DNA of 64,000 bases. It comes from Haemonchus contortus. Lineage: Eukaryota > Nematoda > Chromadorea > Rhabditida > Trichostrongylidae. The stretch is taken from the NCBI GenBank assembly GCA_000469685.2, contig LS997564.1:35916151-35980150 (forward strand), in the 5' to 3' direction. Positions 14,512 through 26,765 of this stretch are shown here, in pieces (the first letter of the stretch is position 1; each line of letters starts with the position of its first letter). The position numbers and the translations under genes were made by a program. The notes under the pieces were generated by a model. It saw only the letters and a program-made list of their open reading frames with translations, searched no databases and was not told where the DNA came from.

Positions 14512-14785
14512 GTTAATCAATTCCCTTTTGAAATGCACAAAAGGATTCGACTTCAACTCGAAATCGTAACGGCATTTGAATGCGTTTTTGGCTTACACGA
14601 TGGCCTAAGGGACTAAAGGGACAGAAAAAGGAGAAGAAGTTGCTACTTCAATTGGTAGATAAGAAAAAAGAAAAGAGCCATGGCTTGCTTCCCCTTCTTT
14701 CGCTTGCATGAGTATCTATCCGGGATTCAATCCAAGTACCATGCATATGTGACACTGCGCCACTTGCCACTATACCACCTACGCC
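14512..14785 (-). repeat. tRNA-derived SINE copy
   Basis: Head GGCGTAGGTGGTATAGTGGC at the high-coordinate end. B-box-like GGATTGAATCC and body sequence (TTCGAGTTGAAGTCGAAT) correspond to the copy at 16442. Confidence 0.65.
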
Positions 14786-15386
14786 AAGGGTAAGAATCAG
14801 TGTTACAGAGGTTCATTCACTTAGGAGGATGAAAGTTTTGGTTTGCATGTGCGGCTATAGATTCAGCACCTGGTTCCCGGATTGTAAGGGGATAATCCTG
14901 AGGAGCCCAAGAATTGATTTTCGTAGAGTACTCTTGAAAAAATAGGAGCACCCCTATCCTTATCCTCTTGTCTCGAGATAGGCTTCTGCCAACTGGGGAG
15001 GAATAAAGGGACTTTATGGGTATGCGGCTTCACCATGAGACTTCTACTAGGGATTCCCAAGTTGAAGGGGAAAATTCAAGATGAATACACGATGCAAAGA
15101 AGAAATAGCAGGTCAGCCGGAGTAAGTGAAATTCAAACTACTTCTCTAAGCATCCTCCATTGAAAAGAGACCTCGAATATAGAAGATCCTCAAAAACCAT
15201 CGCTACCGTGGTATATAGAAGAGAAAAACAAATAAATAAATAGTAGTAAACAATGAGCAAATACATGGCATAATAGTATAAACAAGTAAATAAACGAACA
15301 AAATGTAATAATAGTCCTCGTTGTGCTCATATTATTCTTATAGCTAATTTCGTTCCAGAGCCGATGGCGCACCCTTTTGTGCATAA

Positions 15387-15466
15387 GAAATAAATAAATA
15401 AATATACAAATAAGTAAACAAACAAACGAATAAATAAGTGAATAAAAGAATAAATAAATAAGTAAT
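15387..15466. repeat. AAAT-type microsatellite
   Basis: Imperfect TAAA tetranucleotide tract with AAAC and AAGT variants. Similar tracts occur at four other places in the window. Confidence 0.8.
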
Positions 15467-16097
15467 AATGGAACAGTGGAAATGCATAGACTGAAAAAAG
15501 TCTATAAACACTTTGGAACAGTCTTTATTGTAAAATTCCAGATCCAATTCTCAAAACCTAAGTAGCACCTTTCTCTAGGTCCCTCCATGAGCAAAGAAAA
15601 GTGGGCAAGGAGGAAACTGAGCGCTCCTGTCGAGAAAGAATGCTATCTGCATTATTCCGCAGCTCAGCTGTCATTGCCGGATTCGATTTACATAGCTGCC
15701 ATATTCAGAATTCGTTGAGGCGGAAAACCAAATGCTCAACCAACCAAGTGTGTCTGAGAGAAAGAGCTCATTATCGCAACTGCAGATACGATTTCAAGTT
15801 TCCACAGACCCCAGTTGGAGAGACCATTCTACTGGCAGTGTATGTTTTCTTCATTTTAATTTTCGAGCAACTGAAAAAAAAAATGAAAAATGGAAAAAAG
15901 CATAACAAACTGGCCGCTGACGAAATACCGAGCTTCCATTGCCAGTCTCTATTTTTAATTTGAATTTTTGTTACAATTTTTCTGGACATTTCGTATGTGC
16001 CTCTTTCGAACAGTCCTGCTAAGGTCAATGAATAAATAGTCATAACTTCGTGGAGGAGAAGAAGATCAATCGTCAAAAAACACCGAATTATACCGTT

Positions 16098-16145
16098 GCC
16101 TTTGAAAAGGGCAAAAGCGGTGTAGTGGCAAGCAAGAAACTACCA
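16098..16145 (+). repeat. Truncated SINE head
   Basis: GGGCAAAAGCGGTGTAGTGG plus CAAG matches the family head. The rest is absent. Confidence 0.45.
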
Positions 16146-16441
16146 GAGTCCACAAACATATGCCCATTAAATGCCCGTAAATTTACAGAAGTGATTTTAG
16201 GTTTGTTTAGACAGGCATGATGCATACTGTAACAGTTGTCATTAATAAGACCCTGGATGGTATGAATGGACTAATTCCCGTCAAAAGCTACAGTCAGAGT
16301 GCTCGAAGTTTCCACAAAAGTTCAGTGATCAGAGTGAAACAAATGAATAAATAAAAAATAATGAAATAAACAAGATGAGCAGACAAATATATATAATGAC
16401 TAGAACAAGTGAATGAAAATGTAAGGATAAAGGATACAGTG

Positions 16442-16718
16442 TTTGGCGCTAATCAATCCCGTCTAAAGAATGCGCCCGCATTCGACTTCCATTCAGAATC
16501 GTCGCAGCGTAATGAGTGCGTATGTGAGCTTACAATGACCTGTAGTGGCCAGCCGATGTACAAGTCAGTGCTTTTATCCTCCCAGACGAGCCTGGTACCA
16601 ATTAAGCGACCCCGGAGAGATGGACGGATTGGTTGGTCTAGGCGGATATCGATCCAGGATTTGAACCCCGGACCGTGCGTCTGAGATAGTGCGCCATGCC
16701 ACTACACCACCTCCGTCC
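16442..16718 (-). repeat. tRNA-derived SINE, best copy
   Basis: Read on the minus strand, the head has a Pol III A box TGGTGTAGTGG (16709-16699) and a B box GGTTCAAATCC (16667-16657), about 32 bp apart as in tRNA genes. A roughly 180-bp body follows and ends GATTAGCGCCAAAC. Several diverged copies in the window share both parts. The head does not fold as a full tRNA with a recognisable anticodon arm, so this is a SINE and not a tRNA gene. Confidence 0.75.
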
Positions 16719-16795
16719 ATGTAAAAATAATGATAATATATAATAATATATGGCGAAAAAACAGCAGGTAACAAAACATCAAATCTGAATATGGA

Positions 16796-16867
16796 TATAT
16801 AAAAATAAATATAAATGTAAATATAAATGAATAAATAAATAAATAAATAAATAGATAAATAAATATA
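16796..16867. repeat. AAAT-type microsatellite
   Basis: Imperfect AAAT tetranucleotide tract between the two adjacent SINE copies (16442-16718 and 16946-17153). Confidence 0.8.
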
Positions 16868-16945
16868 GAAGCTTGAGCTGAGGAGGCTAATCAATGCTGA
16901 TCAGTTCGTCGTTCAGGAGATGTTGATGAAGGATAAACGATCACC

Positions 16946-17153
16946 TTTGGCATCAACCAATCCCGTTTTTTAGATACGCCTCGCATTCAACTTTTCCTCA
17001 CAATCGAGTGGCACTTTTGAATTCGTATGAGGCCTGGTACCGTCTATCCGATAGATGGGAGACTTCGTTGGCTTAGGCAACTAGATCCGAGTTTGGATTC
17101 CTGGTCCATGCGTGGGTGATGGTGCGCCACTTGCCACTACACCACCTTTGCCC
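16946..17153 (-). repeat. tRNA-derived SINE copy
   Basis: Same family as 16442-16718 and in the same orientation, about 230 bp away. The A box TGGTGTAGTGG and the body end (CGGGATTGGTTGATGCCAAAG) are shared; the B box is diverged. Confidence 0.7.
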
Positions 17154-17612
17154 TAAATGTATATTTATCCTGCTAATTGTACCCCTATCCAGCCAAATAA
17201 GGAAGACTACGAATACTTGACATATAAAAGGCAATAAAGACGAACTAGCGTGTAAACAAGACTAGAACTAACAGAAACGAGAATTAAAGACGAAAATACT
17301 GAGCTGCTTAATAGATTAAGCCCTGCTTTGGGGATCTGAATCCCACACACGCTGAAGAAATCCTCCAGCTCTTTAGTGTCGATTGCCTAATCTCAGATTT
17401 GTGATTTAAATCGGAGATTCAGGTGCGAGGCGTATCCTATCGTCAACAGTTATAACATCTTATCTACTTAATTTAGAACTTTAATCAAATTTAATGTATC
17501 AAAGAATTCGACGTAGCTTATCTCTGGAACGAAACTGAGGGCAATCGAATAAGTTTTACGAACTAGGTTGAACCAAAAATCAAAAAAAACGAAACAAACC
17601 AAGTGATTATCT

Positions 17613-17651
17613 AATAAGTAAATAAATAAGTGAATAAATAAATAAATAAAA
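17613..17651. repeat. AAAT-type microsatellite
   Basis: Short TAAA tetranucleotide tract with one AAGT interruption. Confidence 0.75.
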
Positions 17652-18094
17652 ATTCACATTCATAAAATAAAACCAGCCTATCCAAAGTTTGAGTTATGCT
17701 CACTTGTTGGAAATGAAAAACGATCTCATACACTTTATGGCTTGAAAACTATGTTTCCGTAGAAGGCGAGACAAATCTAATTGAATAATACAAAAAGATA
17801 ATTATAAAAATTTAAAAATACATATTCGAGTAGATAAACAAAGCCGATTGAAAAATTGTGGATTAACATTGTAACACTTCATATAATGCAATCACCACTT
17901 AATATCACTTAATCAATCACTATCATCGATCAATATCAATCCATCAGTTGATAAAAAAATAATTCGAAAAGAAGAAATAAATCGATAGAACAAAGTATGC
18001 AAGGCAGAAAAAGGAGTTTTCAAAAAGGAACGCTCTCGGAATCCTCTCAATCTTGGATGAGCCCAGACTTGCGAGTGTATTAGCCTGAGCCTCA

Positions 18095-18150
18095 GAGCTG
18101 ACATTCCCTGAAGAAGGCGAAAAAGCTGGAACGTCAGCTAAATAAGGTTT
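18095..18150 (+). repeat. Relic of a Penelope-type 3' end with decayed hammerhead core
   Basis: CTGAAGAAGGCG, then GGAACGTCAGC and TAAATAAGG, follow the order seen at 62189-62152. The conserved GAAA is changed to GGAA and stem I no longer pairs, so cleavage is unlikely. No RT remains were found beside it. Confidence 0.5.
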
Positions 18151-18249
18151 TGTTTATCTTAGGAAAGCTCAAGCCGATACACCCACGAGATCTCAAAAGT
18201 CCTACGCAAAGCCTGTGAATATCATTTTCATGAGTTATCGATCGAGTTA

Positions 18250-19520
18250 CTACAGGGTGGGCCAAAATTATGATTACAGCGCGCGCTGACATTCATAGCA
18301 ATTTTTTTCTGAGTTCATAACAGTTCATTGAATTTCTTCCATTCTACAAGGTAGCTTACGTTATTACCTTTCTAACGATACTAAACCTCTGGTAGATTTT
18401 GAACGTAATATAAGCGTAACTAGTCCGTGAATCAAACGTCGCTTTGCATTTACAAGGACTTTTGGCAAGGTGCATCTACAGACGGTCTAGCGTAACAAGG
18501 CAGGTGGTGCATTCAATCATAAGACGCTCTCGAAAGTTGGGAACAATTGCAGATAGGAGTGGTAGACCAAGGAGATCTGTGGTTATATTTAGGGGAAGTA
18601 TTAAGGAAGTAGGGCAAAGGTCTACGTAGCAGCAAAATTCATTCCGAGTCCAAAAAGGCTAAATGAATGGATATCACACAAAATTTTCTGCGTAAAATCG
18701 TGAAGCATCACTTGCACAATGACACTCTTATACGATCAGAAAGTGATTTCCCCAGTGAGCAGGTTAAAGAGAAGAGAAAGGTTGGCTAACAAAAGCTGCC
18801 CGTCGCGTCCGAAAAAAATTGTCGTACGGAATTCCTGTTAATCGACGAGAAGATATTCACAGCGAAAAAGGTGCTCAATAAGTAGAGCGATAAGTTCTAT
18901 ATAAAGCTTAAAGAAATGTAAGTGATACAGCGCTTGGCTCACTAACTTTCTGTGATGGCCTGTGCTAGCATCACCGCCGAGGCAAAGACACCGATTATTT
19001 TTGTAAATTATGGAGTGAAAGTTGGTTTGGAGGCCTGTTTGATCTCTTCGTGCGCAGTGGGACACTTAGGTGATTCGAACCGGTCATATTGTCAAGATGA
19101 AGCCCCAGACCGCAGAACAGAAATTGCCTAGAAATTTCGTAAAAGGGGTTTCTTGACTTCATAACCTTCGATCAGTGACCACTCTGGAGCCCTTGCCCAA
19201 ATCCCATGAATGTCTCAATGTGGTCAGCCTCTAAGATGAAAGCATCCTTTAGCCTAAACGAGAGAAGAAATAATCTCGAAAATGCTTAGCAAAAAGCCGG
19301 GACCAACTCGATGACCCTAGCTGCGTGCCACCGTCGATTGCGTTCATGGTCGTCTCTGGGGTTGGGTGGAAGCAGAAAGCAACAGATCCCAGTTTCAATG
19401 TACAGTTTTTTTAAGAAATTATTTATAAACACTTTAATGAAATTGGTTCGCTTTATTGGCTTTCCATTCGTTTTCTGCGATGTGATGTCTGTGTAACCAT
19501 AATTTTGGCCCACCCTGTAG
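18250..19520 (+). mobile_element. Decayed Tc1/mariner transposon
   Basis: A 1,271-bp element is bounded by TA duplications (18248-18249 and 19521-19522). Inverted termini begin CTACAGGGTGGGCCAAAATT. Plus-strand fragments resemble a Tc1/mariner transposase: RQVVHSIIRRSRKLGTIADR with GRPRRS (helix-turn-helix region, about 18500-18590), IDEKIFTAKKVLNK (18840-18882), MACASITAEAKTPIIFVN with GVKVG (about 18957-19025), and a C-terminal LRATVDCVHGRL stretch near 19315. Many stops and frame changes make it nonfunctional. It differs from the mariner at 58888 in both ends and protein. Confidence 0.88.
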
Positions 19521-20398
19521 TAAAGCCGACGTAAGCAGCCCAATTAAGGCCGATTACGGGAAATTCCAAAGAGATTCAGCTAATCGACTTCGTTGAGAAC
19601 GTAAAAGCCAACCGACCATGTCACCCACACCGACATGCAGCCATATATCGACCTCATCAGGGTAATGCACTGAGGTGAGGACGACAGAGAGAGGGAGACG
19701 TCGTTAGATGGCAAATGAGTCCGCAGTCATTTAGGAATCGGCTCGATGCTCTCCGATATCCATGTGATATCCTATGCATAGACTTGAGCCATTTGTACTA
19801 TTTTTCAATACAAGCGCTTCGTTTTTTCCTATTTTTTTAGGAGAACTAGATGTAAGCCCTTATATCTAGACTTCGAATTCAGGGGGAACAGCAAACTGCA
19901 CTGAGTAGGATCTGGGACACTAGTTCGAAAGGCAAACCCTGGTAGAATTCGAACTCATTTACCTATTGACTGCTTGGTCCACATATGCTGAGGTCCCACT
20001 CACAAAAATTTCTGGTACACCAGAGATGCGTAGCTCAAGCAGCAACAAATGCGACGTAACCAAATCCAAGGTTTCAAACCGATGTCCAGGTCCCGTTATT
20101 ACTACTGAACTCATACACACTTTGGAGGCATGAAACTACGTTAGAAGTATATAGATGCCTGTGAATTGAAAGAAAGAGTCGAGCGATGCTTCGAGTTTGA
20201 ATTTGATCAATACCATTCACCGTCAAGCCTCCCGCTTAACTTTTTCTTCTCTCCACGATAAAAAATTTCAGGTAACTTCCTTTTGTTCTCTTTTGCATTT
20301 TATCAGACATCGAAGCCATTATTACGACTGATACATAGTTCTGTTTTGTAGTAATACCAGCAGTAGTAATAGAAATAGTAACAACATAACAATAACAA

Positions 20399-20427
20399 TA
20401 AATAAACAAATAAATAAATAAATAAAT
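20399..20427. repeat. AAAT-type microsatellite
   Basis: Short AAAT tetranucleotide tract. Confidence 0.75.
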
Positions 20428-22071
20428 CTACTTGTAAAAATAAGACATAAATACATTATCGGCTAATCAATTCATAACTAATAACAATAAACAACAGTAA
20501 CGCTGAATGAGACACTGAATAATATTGACCAGTAAAAGTAAATGAAAATAAAATTGGAAATAAAAGTACTAATAATGTGAAACTAATAATCATAATAGAA
20601 TTAGTAATAATAATCACTAATTTGTATCGCTCCTTATAATTATTGTTCAAGCTAACTCTACCTGAATACTCAAACATTCTGACACGTTTTTCGAAACATA
20701 CTGATCAGTTTTGAGCATTTTTCTTTGATCTATGTATGGTAAGAATATCCTGTATCAAAACTTCATTTTGCTAGATCAATCGGAGTTGATGGATCTCTGG
20801 GGGGTACATCTCAAGATCGATTACAGTTTGCAGTAGCAGTCAGAACAAGATTTGCGTGAACCACCCAATACATAGATGAACCAGCTTACTTATCCTTCCA
20901 TTTCTGATTCCATCCATTTCACTGCTGATGCATAGACCTCATAGCTGATGTGGGAGAAATTTGAAGGACAGACCGAGCATGTGGTAATCGCGCTCCCCTA
21001 ACAGTTCTGACATTTTTAATTTGCCACATTTTATATGAAGCACAAAAATCTCCATAAAAAGTAGAACTGTGTAAGCGTCAATCGATTGGTGCATTTGAAA
21101 GAATCTATGTAAATTAAAGACACCTGACACCAATGATTACTATACTGATCAATATCGATCAGAATCAGGGCATGTGATCATGGATGGATTAGGCTCACCC
21201 CAAATTATGTAAACCAATGAGTAGTAAGGAATAAGCTTCCCGTGTTGCCAAAAAAAGCACCATAGGACTATCAGAGTAGTGAAATTCGAAAAAAAAGGAA
21301 ATTTTGCAGTGCACTTTGAATCCAAAGGCTGTCTCACATCATTGTGAGGAGATGAAAAGACCCACGACATCAAAAGGACCTCAGATTCAATTGCACTACA
21401 AGTTTTGACTTCCTAGGAGAAAAAACACTAAGGAGTCAGGTAAAGGGTAGGGTCAAATAGGTTACGGTGATCATAGAGGTTTTCGAAGATGCCACATACA
21501 TAGAAGACCAAGTGTAGTGAAGGCAAAAAAACTAACCAATCTTATGTTATGTACAGAGCCGAGGAATGGGAAAAAGAGGAGAATGTTTATCGCTTATCGA
21601 CGGGAAACATATATGTTCCCGAAAAAGCCGAGTAGTAACCCATTCAAAGGCGAGGACCCGTATAATCCACTTAGTTCGGGCATTTGGATTTTTGAAGATG
21701 TAGACAATTTTCGGAATTAATTTATGAATGGTGAATCTACCATGAAAAAAGTTGATCATTCCCTCAAGAAAAAATGATTCTGGCACACTCCCTCCTAGAA
21801 ATTGTTCTGCTTTGTTCTGCGAGCTTCTACAAGCACTTCTCGTGGAATAGCGTGCACAGCGTGATTTTTTTTTGTGGCAGTAAAACTTTTTCCGTGGAGA
21901 GCTCAATCGAAAGTGCATTGAATGGAATTTCCTATGAACTTTTCCGAGAATACTCTAGTCAGAACAGCTCCCGGTTTCACACTCAAGAAGACACCTTGTT
22001 GATGCCTTGAAGGCACAGTTCATAATAAAAATGGTTCCTGAGATTTCCTCCTATTATGTAGACTGAACAGT

Positions 22072-22129
22072 GGTATAAAAGGGGCGTGGCCAAAATCGCT
22101 GCAGACAGACAGAGCGCAGAGGGACAATG
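22072..22129 (+). promoter_or_regulatory. Candidate TATA core promoter
   Basis: GGTATAAAAGGGGCGTGGCC (from 22072) is a strong TATA-box context. AGAGCGCAGA follows at 22111-22120 and an ATG at 22127 opens only 18 codons. A similar TATA plus AGAGCGCAGA pair is at 40012. The transcript it may drive is unknown; a retroelement terminal repeat or noncoding RNA is possible. Confidence 0.35.
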
Positions 22130-23032
22130 GCTCTCCTGAACGGCTCGATACAGTTCAAAAGTTCTTTGCGTTCCACGCTATAATGGACCCTTGAAGGCCC
22201 AGGTTCTTCCCATTCCAACACACCATGACCTTTTCATTGTAGGAAAATTAAGAATTTATGGGGATTGGCAGCGGTCAATATCGCGGAAGGCAGCAAAAAA
22301 GACAGAATAGCCTCTGCCAATTTGCAAATTATAAAAAAATAACAGAAAATGAGAAGACTTTATAACTTTAATTTGAAAAAAACCTTACGGTAAGAAACCA
22401 TTGCATTGTGGTATTTGCTAACAGCATAAAATACTTATACTTATGGAGAATCGTGGTGAAGCAAAACTGTAAAATAGCTGAAATGGGAAATCGATCGATA
22501 CTTATCTATAGCTGATTACAGATTCCACGACTCTTTCCCTGTGAAAAAATTCACAAAGACACATGCATTGCCGTTGCCTATTCTAAAATTTATAGCCATC
22601 TATTCCGAACTTCAAAACAACAGCTTCTCCATTACGTTTTCGCCTTAGAAAACTGTGAGAAGCATGGGGGCTCGTCTTTATTGAGCATGAAGCTTTTGAC
22701 TTTTTACAACTGTGCCATATGGATCCCTCACCTTCAGGATTGCTTGTTCCTTCGAGTTTTAACTAAGCTGGGAACTGTCAGGGAACGGGAACAGGTCGTT
22801 GACATCTCTCAATCTGTCGCCCTTGTCCTCTCACTTGAGCTGCTGCAAACAAAATCATTCACAACCCTACCAAAATTCTCTAGCGTTCTGCCTAACCCTC
22901 ATTACTCTGCAAAGGCTTTATTGACAACTTTCGGAGCAATCCCCTTGTTCGGAGCCTATAAAGCAGATGAAGGAGCCTTCAGAAGAATAGGCACCCCCCC
23001 CTTTAGTGGCTACTACAGCTTCATCCCATTCA

Positions 23033-23080
23033 AAGCTCCGCCGAAAAAGACGATTGCCGCCGAAACGTCAGCCAATAAAG
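23033..23080 (+). repeat. Relic of a Penelope-type 3' end with partial hammerhead core
   Basis: GCCGCCGAAACGTCAGCC followed at once by AATAAA matches the ribozyme's 3' half and downstream sequence at 62168-62140. GAAACGTC is intact but the upstream CTGAAGA has become CCGAAAA. It lies at the end of an otherwise unrecognised 135-codon ORF that is probably not real. Confidence 0.5.
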
Positions 23081-26000
23081 CTCCGTAGCTGAGAAAGAAA
23101 ACTCTGAAGGCCTCTGTGATAAGGGCGCAATCATGAAACATTTGCTCAGTCCAATAATAAACAATGAAATCGAACTATAATGAAACAGTAACAATCATAA
23201 TAATAAATATGAATAACCTGTCTTGGAAAATTGTATAATCTGATTTTGAGCGCGTCATTTGGAAGGATGTCGAAAAAAAAGCAAAACATCAGTTTTCATG
23301 GCCCAAAAAAACAAGAACTAGAGGTCTTCGTCAGGTGAGGTATTTCAACGCCAAGGAGCCTAAGCGGAACCAAAATGATGGTGCTGTGACCAAGAGAAAA
23401 GCCGGTTGTAAAGAGGAGGGAAGGAAAAGCCACCATTGGAATTACCTAACGATAAGAAAGGGATGAACCTAGAAAACCAGTTGTGAAGCCATCAAATCCT
23501 ACTGTTCCCAGGTCAAAACTCCCGTGGAGTCGAATAGGAAAATGATGGCGCCACCCTCTATGCACGCAGAAGCATACCTCTTGCTCAAGCCTATACAGCT
23601 ATACCTTGGCAAAGCAGAAACCCCTTTCGCATGACCTCCTCATGGCCGCCCTCGTTGACTACACATTATTCATGCGCAATTCATTAACTGCCGTAGACCG
23701 TCGGCCAGTTGCCTGTCCCGCTCGCGAACCCTCATGCTCTCTCGCCTCCCCGACGAAAACCTTTTGCGATCGGCGTTTTTCCCGCCCGAATTGCTCCTTT
23801 TGTACTCCCCGTGCACCAAACTGAAATGGTTGCCGCCTCATAGCGTCTCATAAAAACCCATCAAGGAATACGGTGTTTCCGTCACCAGACCGACCACGAC
23901 GAGCTTATTTTTCTTCAACTCTGTATCCAACTGTTTTTCAAATCGGTACAATTGTTTCTACACAATATTTTCTTTCTAACAGCAGTTTCCGAAAGACTTC
24001 TTTGAAAGTGATTACACCTCTTATAGTCAACTGCTCCTTAATTCGAACGAAACTGCTCAGTCGGACAATTGCTCCTTCCTGACGATCTTCTCAAATGCTC
24101 CTCGAGGTCCTATTCTTTTTCAATAACCTTCTCCACTCATAGCAGAATGCACTCTCTGACAGCAGTCCTTTTCTGGACACCGTACCCAGTTGAGTAATAC
24201 ATTTCCCGATTGGGCCCTGTAACGTCTCGGCTAACTGAACCAAAGCTGATTGGAATCCCCAATAACTTTCCTCTTGTTCTTAAGTTTATTTTGTCGATTT
24301 CAATCGATCGTTCTGGAGGCTTTCGTAGGCATGATTTCTGGAAGGTTTAAACACCCTCATTGCCTAGCCGTTTTCGCCTGAAAAATCCCAGAAGTAAAAA
24401 ACTCCTGATGCTCATTCGAGCACCCAAACGAATGAGTCCGTTACACGATCTGCGAAATTTCCGTGAATTTCTATACCTACAAAGAACAAAGCCTCTTGTG
24501 GGAAAACTACCACAGGCACACCGTGACCGCTACGGAATGGAATCTGTTCGAAGAGTAGGAATAGGAAATCAATAATCGACTGGACCAACAGGCGGAAATC
24601 AGACACCGGCGCCTCATTGTCTACGAAGGACGCGCACCGCATCCTTTTATAGCACCATCTGCTACTAGGAATATTTATTTCCTTCTGGAAAGCTCGAATC
24701 ATTAGGGAACACCCATATTGATTAACGAACTGATCAATAGCCAGCACTGCTTCGATCTGCCTTCTGCACCGATGATACTTTTGGGATTGATTGTAAGAAA
24801 AGAGGTGGTGTCACCCCCTCTTCAGTTTTTAAGCTATCCTCATCACTCAGGAATGGATCGAAACCAAATCCCCACAATTGCAATCACAGAAAATCGACCA
24901 CTTCCAATCATAGACATAATCCGATCGATTGAAGATTTCAGATGATTTCCCAGTTTTTCTCAAATTACTCTTTTTCGGCGACATGAAAGATCGTCCTTCA
25001 GGAACTCGTCATGGATGACTTCAAGGCTCGACCGAGAAAGACCAACTACTTCGTTGCGCAATAAAGTAACACCGCTTAGTGGCCCTGGTAAACATTCATC
25101 GGCCACGGATCAGGAATCGGCACAATCTGCTAATCGCTCCACTGTCTCAGGGCAAATTTGATCCAGTCACTTCAGAGCAGCATCTACTCCCCTGAGCACC
25201 TTCATTTCCTTATCGACTTAATACGAATTCACTATAGGTTCAGATCGATCGATAAATCGATCAATGACCTGCAGTGTTTGTAGTCTTTGTCTCACTGTAT
25301 AGTCGGCGCCTTTGATGTGATTCGGGTGGGTATTCCGCGGGCCCGCTCTCTCCCTATAAGGCCTCGCATTGTGCATGTCATTGCCGAACTGGATGGATGC
25401 CTCGTTTGAAATCGCTCTTCTGTAAAATCGATTCCTATCTATTTCACGTGACTTTTTCCATGTCCTCAAATAACTTTTCGACTCCCATCGACTTTTCTGT
25501 CATTTCTGCTTCGAAAGGCAAAAACTCCCCTTGATGGGTTTCCATTTCGTCACATCTCCAGCTTTAGATTTCATTTCAGCTTCGTTGCGTAAATGAAATT
25601 CGGTTCTCCGAGCAGTGTGTGTGTGCTGATGAAATCGACGATCGGCTCGTTATGCCCTTTGGGCCTTCATTTCGACTCACACGACAGACATATTTGCCAA
25701 ATGCGTGCAAGTTTCTTGCATTTCGTCGTCCCATCTCAATTACTCGAGAAGTTGAAAAACTTTGCAGCCTTTGCAGTCATGCGGCACAATTGCTCCCAAT
25801 GGCTACGAGGATTTAGGGATGTCTGACCCAAATCCTCCCTTTTTCTTCTCATATGAATTATCAAATGGAACGCATTCTTCGCATTGACTGTTAAGAGTGG
25901 ACGTGCCCTTCCCTGAGTCGCATAGGCTGACTGCTTATATTGTTTTGGCTGTTGTTTACGTTGTTTACATTATTTTTTTCAGAAGTATGTTAAACTGAGC

Positions 26001-26749
26001 ATGTCCTCTCTTTCAAATCGTTCCATTTGTTTGTAAAATGAAGTCGACCTAAAGGAAGCGAGTCAACTCGGAAAGAAGTCGAACCAACAACCCTTCCTGA
26101 CCAAGATGGAGCTGGTTCGACTTATACCCGTGATGACCACTGATTTCAAACCATCAGTTACCCCTTAAAGGTTCTTTGGACTATACGCATCCCCTTGATG
26201 ATCAAGACTTCCTCCAGCTCGAAGGGAAGGTCATTCTGCAAGCTCTTCCCTTTCTGGTGAGGCTAGGAACCTTCAGTTCAGACCACGGAATACCAAAACC
26301 CATCCACCGGTGATAAGATCCAACAATCGAGCCAAACGCATTTTTACCAACCCCTTACGGCAATGATTGGCCCCTTACGGCAATTACTGGATGGTAATGT
26401 TCCCGTTTTCTTTTCGTTTGCGTTCTCCTCGCCCATCTTCGTCAGCCAAGACACTCATCGATCCCTCGAGGGTATGGTTGAATGGGGGAGATATTTCATG
26501 CTGCCCGTTGATGGTGCTAGAGCCTTTGCATGCTAATCCTATTAAAGACCATCAATCTACAACACATCATGGTTGCTTGGCACAACAGCCGTCCGCCGGT
26601 CACTCCACCATGGCATAATCAATGGCGGCTGGATTTCTGGAAGCCTTAACCACTGTCAAACGTTCTTTTCACTTTACATCTTGCCATAACCGTCATGATC
26701 CCTGAATCATTTCGTAACGCTGTTTTGATGGAGCCTTCCTTGAAAGTGA

Positions 26750-26765
26750 GGGGGGGGGGGGGGGG
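26750..26765. repeat. Poly-G run (16 bp)
   Basis: Uninterrupted G tract. A C tract of 11 bp lies about 900 bp away at 27660-27670. The lengths are easily misread in assembly. Confidence 0.85.

Larger units (their letters stand above)
161..18094. other. Gene-poor repeat-rich region
   Basis: Outside the repeats listed separately I find no supportable gene. The ORFs are short, overlap in several frames and show no family motif or plausible splice partners. CRE-like TGACGTCA octamers occur at about 5223 and 12041, without a gene nearby. A 138-codon ORF at 8458-8874 is the longest here and looks like chance. Confidence 0.5.

Noticed and set aside
16650..16718. Functional tRNA gene
   Set aside because: A and B boxes are present, but there is no consistent cloverleaf with an anticodon stem, and the body repeats elsewhere as a SINE.
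22681..23088. 135-codon ORF as a gene
   Set aside because: Its end overlaps the Penelope-type relic and no protein family is recognisable.
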